64,000 nucleotides of DNA, taken from assembly GCA_014762625.1 (NCBI GenBank), contig JABURQ010000119.1, positions 1 to 64,000 of the forward strand, given 5' to 3'. The position numbers were made by a program, and so were the translations under genes. Below, in pieces: positions 61,027-64,000 of the stretch (positions are counted from its first letter, which is position 1; each line of letters starts with the position of its first letter). The notes beneath the pieces are model-generated. The model was not told where the DNA came from and made no database searches. It saw nothing but the letters and a program-made list of their open reading frames with translations. Source of the DNA: Planctomycetaceae bacterium. Lineage in GTDB: Bacteria > Planctomycetota > Planctomycetia > Planctomycetales > Planctomycetaceae.

Positions 61027-62733
61027 TCAGTGCTTGCCGCGAAGTCTCGGGTCGGCGGCATCCCGGAACGCTTCCGCCACCAGATTGTACGACGTAATCG
61101 TGATAAAGATCGCCATCCCCGGATAAAAGATGATCCACGGTGCGTCGATGATATAGTTTCTGCCGGTCGAGAGAATTCCTCCCCAGGAGGGAGTGGGGAC
61201 GCTGATGCCGAGCCCCAGAAACGAAAGTGCCGACTCCGTCAGGATCGCCCCCGCGACTCCGAAGGTCGCCGAGACCAATACGGGAGCCATCGCGTTCGGC
61301 AGGATGTGACGAAAAATAATCCGCCAGGGAGAGTAACCGAGCGATTGACCCGCCAGAACGAATTCCTGGTTCGACAGACGTAGAAACTCGCCGCGTACCA
61401 GACGCGCGATACCCGTCCAACTGGTCAATCCGATCACCATCATGATCTTGAAAATACCGGGACCGAGGAACGCGACAATCGCCAGGATCAAAAAGAAACT
61501 GGGGAAACAGATCACGATTTCGATCACGCGGGAAATCAGCATATCCACGCTTCCCCGGAAATAGCCGGCGATCGATCCCACAATCACGCCAATCGTCAAC
61601 GCTATCGAAACTGAAACGATCCCGACTGAAAGGCTGACGCGACCGCCCCAGATCATTCGCGTGAGTAGATCGCGACCGCTGTCGTCAGTTCCCATGATGT
61701 GGGGCCGGGACCAGGGGACCGACGTGTGTAGCGGGTTCTCTTCCGCTTCCAGTTCCTGAACCAGTTGTTTGTTGTTGGCCACTTTGGCCTGCTTGAGTTT
61801 TTTCTGCCGCGTTTCTTCTTCGTCCTCCAGTTGATTCAATTTCTGAGGTGTTAACACCGATGAGGTAACCCCCTTCAGGTACTTCGGTTCCGCGAAGAGT
61901 TTGTCGAGATTGCTCTCGTCAAGCGCGAAAGGAATCGGCGGCCAGACGACCGACTCGTAAATCACATCCGCGTCCGCGGCGTTGTCCGCATCGGCCATGG
62001 TCCCCTGGCGATAGGGGGTAATATCGACACGCTCCGGGACGGTCAGCTTCCAGATCAACGCCCCGATGAGCGGAACCGCCAGGTACACGATCGGGACCAG
62101 TTTCTTCTTTCCAGACGGGTCGAAGCGCTCCACAAGCGGTTTCCAGAATCGTCCGAAAATCAGAATGATGAGAAACAGCATAAAGGCGATTTCAGACCAC
62201 ACCAGAGACTCGAAGACGGGCCAATAGGTTTTCGTGGGGAGATTATCGGAGACATCCCGAAAGGCAGAACGAAACTCGGAACGCATGGACTTCAACTCAC
62301 CCCGGACCTCCGGGTTCTCGACGGCATCGGCGGACAGCTCCGCCAGTTGAGTCGCTTGCTCCTTGAATTCACCCCGCATCTCCGACGGCAAGCGTCCCGC
62401 GATAAATTGACCGGTCTCGCGGATGACGCGGGCTTCCCGCCGGGCGTTGGTCAGTTCTTCAGCAGTCGGCTCGTCCGACAGTCGGCTGATCTTGAGCGAG
62501 AGCGTCGTCATCGTGCGAATCGATTCATCGATCTCGTTCCGATTGACGCCGCGATACCAGAGCGGTTTGTTGTTCGCGATGAACGGAGCGAAGACGCTGA
62601 CGGCGACCAGGAAAATGATCACCCAACCGGAAAAGACCGCCAGCTTCCGTTTGCGGAATTCCCGCATCACGAGCGACCACTGACTTTGTTGTTTGATGTG
62701 TGCTTCCGCCGGAGCGGCCTGCTGACGACTCAA
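61027..62733 (-). CDS. Peptide ABC transporter permease (OppC/DppC type) with large insertion
   Basis: 568 residues against about 300 for ordinary OppC. The first membrane helix (about 31-52) and the C-terminal permease domain (about 340-560, with MGTDDSGRDLLTRMIWG and the EAA-like region RHILPNAMAPVLV) are normal. Between them lie about 285 extra residues: a charged helical stretch (65-165), two additional membrane helices (about 180-197 and 213-231) and a Glu/Lys-rich coiled-coil segment (300-330). OppC imports di- and oligopeptides with OppB and the ATPases. It lies 20 bases after OppB. Confidence 0.93.
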   Translation of the reverse strand: MSRQQAAPAEAHIKQQSQWSLVMREFRKRKLAVFSGWVIIFLVAVSVFAPFIANNKPLWYRGVNRNEIDESIRTMTTLSLKISRLSDEPTAEELTNARREARVIRETGQFIAGRLPSEMRGEFKEQATQLAELSADAVENPEVRGELKSMRSEFRSAFRDVSDNLPTKTYWPVFESLVWSEIAFMLFLIILIFGRFWKPLVERFDPSGKKKLVPIVYLAVPLIGALIWKLTVPERVDITPYRQGTMADADNAADADVIYESVVWPPIPFALDESNLDKLFAEPKYLKGVTSSVLTPQKLNQLEDEEETRQKKLKQAKVANNKQLVQELEAEENPLHTSVPWSRPHIMGTDDSGRDLLTRMIWGGRVSLSVGIVSVSIALTIGVIVGSIAGYFRGSVDMLISRVIEIVICFPSFFLILAIVAFLGPGIFKIMMVIGLTSWTGIARLVRGEFLRLSNQEFVLAGQSLGYSPWRIIFRHILPNAMAPVLVSATFGVAGAILTESALSFLGLGISVPTPSWGGILSTGRNYIIDAPWIIFYPGMAIFITITSYNLVAEAFRDAADPRLRGKH

Positions 62734-62753
62734 TGTTCTCTCCGGGATCTCAT

Positions 62754-63761
62754 CTAGCGGTTATCGAAAGTCACTTGCGGGTTGACGAGCACATACAAAA
62801 TGTCGGAAATCAGAATTCCGATCAGCGTCATCACGGCGGACAGAATCAGCGTTGCCATCACGATGTCGTATTCTCTCAGAAAAATGGCGTTGATCGTGTA
62901 ATAGCCCATGCCGTCGATCTGGAAGACGGTCTCGATAATCACGCTCCCTCCGATCAGAAACGGCAGCAGCGAAGCGAACAACGTAATCACCGGAAACAAA
63001 CCGTTGCGTAAGGCGTGGACCAGAATCAGACGGCTTTTGCTGACTCCCTTCGCTTCGGCGGTTCGGATGTAATCCTGGTGAATCACTTCCAGCATGCCGG
63101 CGCGCATCTGACGGCTGAGATAAGCGAGTCCGCCGTACGTCAGACAGACCACCGGGAGGAAAATATGATGTAGGTAATCGAGATATTTTCCCATCGTGGT
63201 CAGTTCGTCGTAGTTGTCGGAATGGAGCCCCAGAATCGGGAACCAGATTGTCTGGCTGCGGTCGGAAAAGTTCATCCGTAACAACTCGGCGATCCAGAAT
63301 GAGGGAAGCGAATACAGAATGAACAGCGCGACGGTGGAGATGATATCGGCTTTGGAACGCGGAAACGCCGCACTCATAATCCCCAGCGGAATCGCGATCA
63401 GATAGATTAATAAGAATACGATGCTGTTGAGCTGAATGGTGATCAGCAAACTCTCTTTAAGGTCGGGCCAGATCGGACGGTTGCGGAGAATCTCCCGCAG
63501 GTCGAACGTCGCCAGACGTTTCAGAAAGTAGTAAAACTGAACGGGGACCGGTTTGTCGAAATGCCACCGTTCGCGGAAGCGCTTCATCGCGTCCTGCGTA
63601 CTTTTCTGGGCATCCCCTTGTGAACCTTGACCCGCGCCCGCACCGAACTTCATCGCGGTCGGATCGCCGGGAGCCAGTTTAATCACGAAAAAAGAGAGCA
63701 CCATGATCCCGATCAACGTCGGGATCATCAGCAGCAATCGTTTGAGGATATAACGAAACAC
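62754..63761 (-). CDS. Peptide ABC transporter permease (OppB/DppB type)
   Basis: 335 residues with six membrane segments. The N-terminus MFRYILKRLLLMIPTLIGIMVLSFF and the segment KLAPGDPTAMKF are typical of OppB, as is the conserved ALRNGLFPVITLFASLLPFLIGGSVIIETVFQIDGMG coupling region. It forms the translocation pore with the enlarged OppC. It sits between the OppC gene and the end of a binding-protein gene in one minus-strand operon. The ATPase subunit may be the fused protein at 20038. Confidence 0.94.
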   Translation of the reverse strand: MFRYILKRLLLMIPTLIGIMVLSFFVIKLAPGDPTAMKFGAGAGQGSQGDAQKSTQDAMKRFRERWHFDKPVPVQFYYFLKRLATFDLREILRNRPIWPDLKESLLITIQLNSIVFLLIYLIAIPLGIMSAAFPRSKADIISTVALFILYSLPSFWIAELLRMNFSDRSQTIWFPILGLHSDNYDELTTMGKYLDYLHHIFLPVVCLTYGGLAYLSRQMRAGMLEVIHQDYIRTAEAKGVSKSRLILVHALRNGLFPVITLFASLLPFLIGGSVIIETVFQIDGMGYYTINAIFLREYDIVMATLILSAVMTLIGILISDILYVLVNPQVTFDNR

Positions 63762-63799
63762 TCAGCCTCCTCCCTGAATCCGGTTCGACCGACGGTCCA

Positions 63800-64000
63800 T
63801 CAGTTCTGTTGCAATTCTTTGGGAACCCACCATTCGGTCAGGTCGAAGCCTGGACGGATACGATACCATTTCACGCCGCGAAACCGCTTGTTGTAAGCGC
63901 CGTGGGCTTTTCCGGTATAGAGAAAACGGTAAGGCTGTTCCTTGTCGAGGATGCGGTGTAGCGAATGGAAGATCGCCGAGCGTTTGTCCTTATCGAGTGT
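63800..64000 (-). CDS. C-terminal end of a peptide-binding protein (family 5 SBP), truncated by the window edge
   Basis: 66 codons plus a TGA read continuously on the minus strand from the right edge: TLDKDKRSAIFHSLHRILDK at the start, and FDLTEWWVPKEL near the end. This is the C-terminus of solute-binding proteins of peptide ABC transporters, in which a helix followed by VKWYRIRPG-type strands is usual. Its position directly upstream of OppB supports that reading. The beginning of the gene is outside the window. Confidence 0.85.
   Translation of the reverse strand, partial: TLDKDKRSAIFHSLHRILDKEQPYRFLYTGKAHGAYNKRFRGVKWYRIRPGFDLTEWWVPKELQQN

Noticed and set aside
1-64000. CRISPR array, prophage, restriction-modification or toxin-antitoxin module
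   Set aside because: No regularly spaced repeats and no recognisable gene of these systems was found; the lone HNH protein has no partners.

Overview
The window looks like a chromosomal segment of a planctomycete (phylum Planctomycetota, probably order Planctomycetales). The evidence is the set of lineage-typical families: three very large secreted proteins combining a dehydrogenase-like propeller, HEAT-like repeats and a c-type heme domain, two of them with an azurin-like copper domain; two secreted sulfatases; DUF1080, DUF1501, DUF1207, DUF1294 and DUF58/transglutaminase proteins; Tat-exported TIM-barrel and SMP-30 proteins; and lpxK for lipid A. No rRNA, CRISPR array, phage or plasmid module, or intact insertion sequence is visible. 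The family assignments come from motif recognition, not database searches.

Layout. 1-8.2 kb: thyX, rpsU with its terminator, a sigma-54 activator, a monooxygenase-fold protein, ilvD, a metal-efflux CDF protein and a XylR-like regulator. 8.4-13.3 kb: the first giant redox protein (ThuA, dehydrogenase, heme) and a Nudix hydrolase, divergent from the regulator. 13.3-19.9 kb: sulfatase, lpxK, esterase, cupin, NAD-isocitrate dehydrogenase, PH-domain protein, DUF1080 protein. 20-24.7 kb: fused double ABC ATPase for peptide uptake, SET protein, DUF1294, TIM-barrel protein, HNH nuclease. 25.2-25.7 kb: three tRNA-like genes on the minus strand, of which only tRNA-Lys is fully canonical. 26-36 kb: PLP dehydratase, second sulfatase, lactonase, SMP-30, DUF1501, MFS transporter, second PH protein. 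36-49 kb: deacetylase-like protein, acyltransferase and two more giant redox proteins around a DUF1207 barrel. 49.4-57 kb: DUF4349 lipoprotein, an LRR gene with a disturbed frame, a LeuA-type synthase, a thioredoxin-fold protein without cysteines, and a thioesterase/monooxygenase/methyltransferase/release-factor-like run. 57-61 kb: DUF58 and TgpA-like transglutaminase, preceded by a short upstream reading frame. 61-64 kb: peptide ABC permeases and the end of the binding protein; one permease carries an unusual insertion of nearly 290 residues.

How the genes fit together. Much of the window suggests extracytoplasmic breakdown of complex, partly sulfated carbohydrates: sulfatases, DUF1080, lactonases, sugar-dehydrogenase-like propellers with built-in heme and copper carriers, and a deacetylase and an acetyltransferase in one operon. 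Housekeeping genes are interspersed. The most unusual signals are a three-copy, transposase-less repeat family that in every case lies just after a stop codon, the two non-canonical tRNA-like genes, and several departures from family norms (cysteine-less thioredoxin fold, enlarged OppC, compensating frameshifts in the LRR gene).
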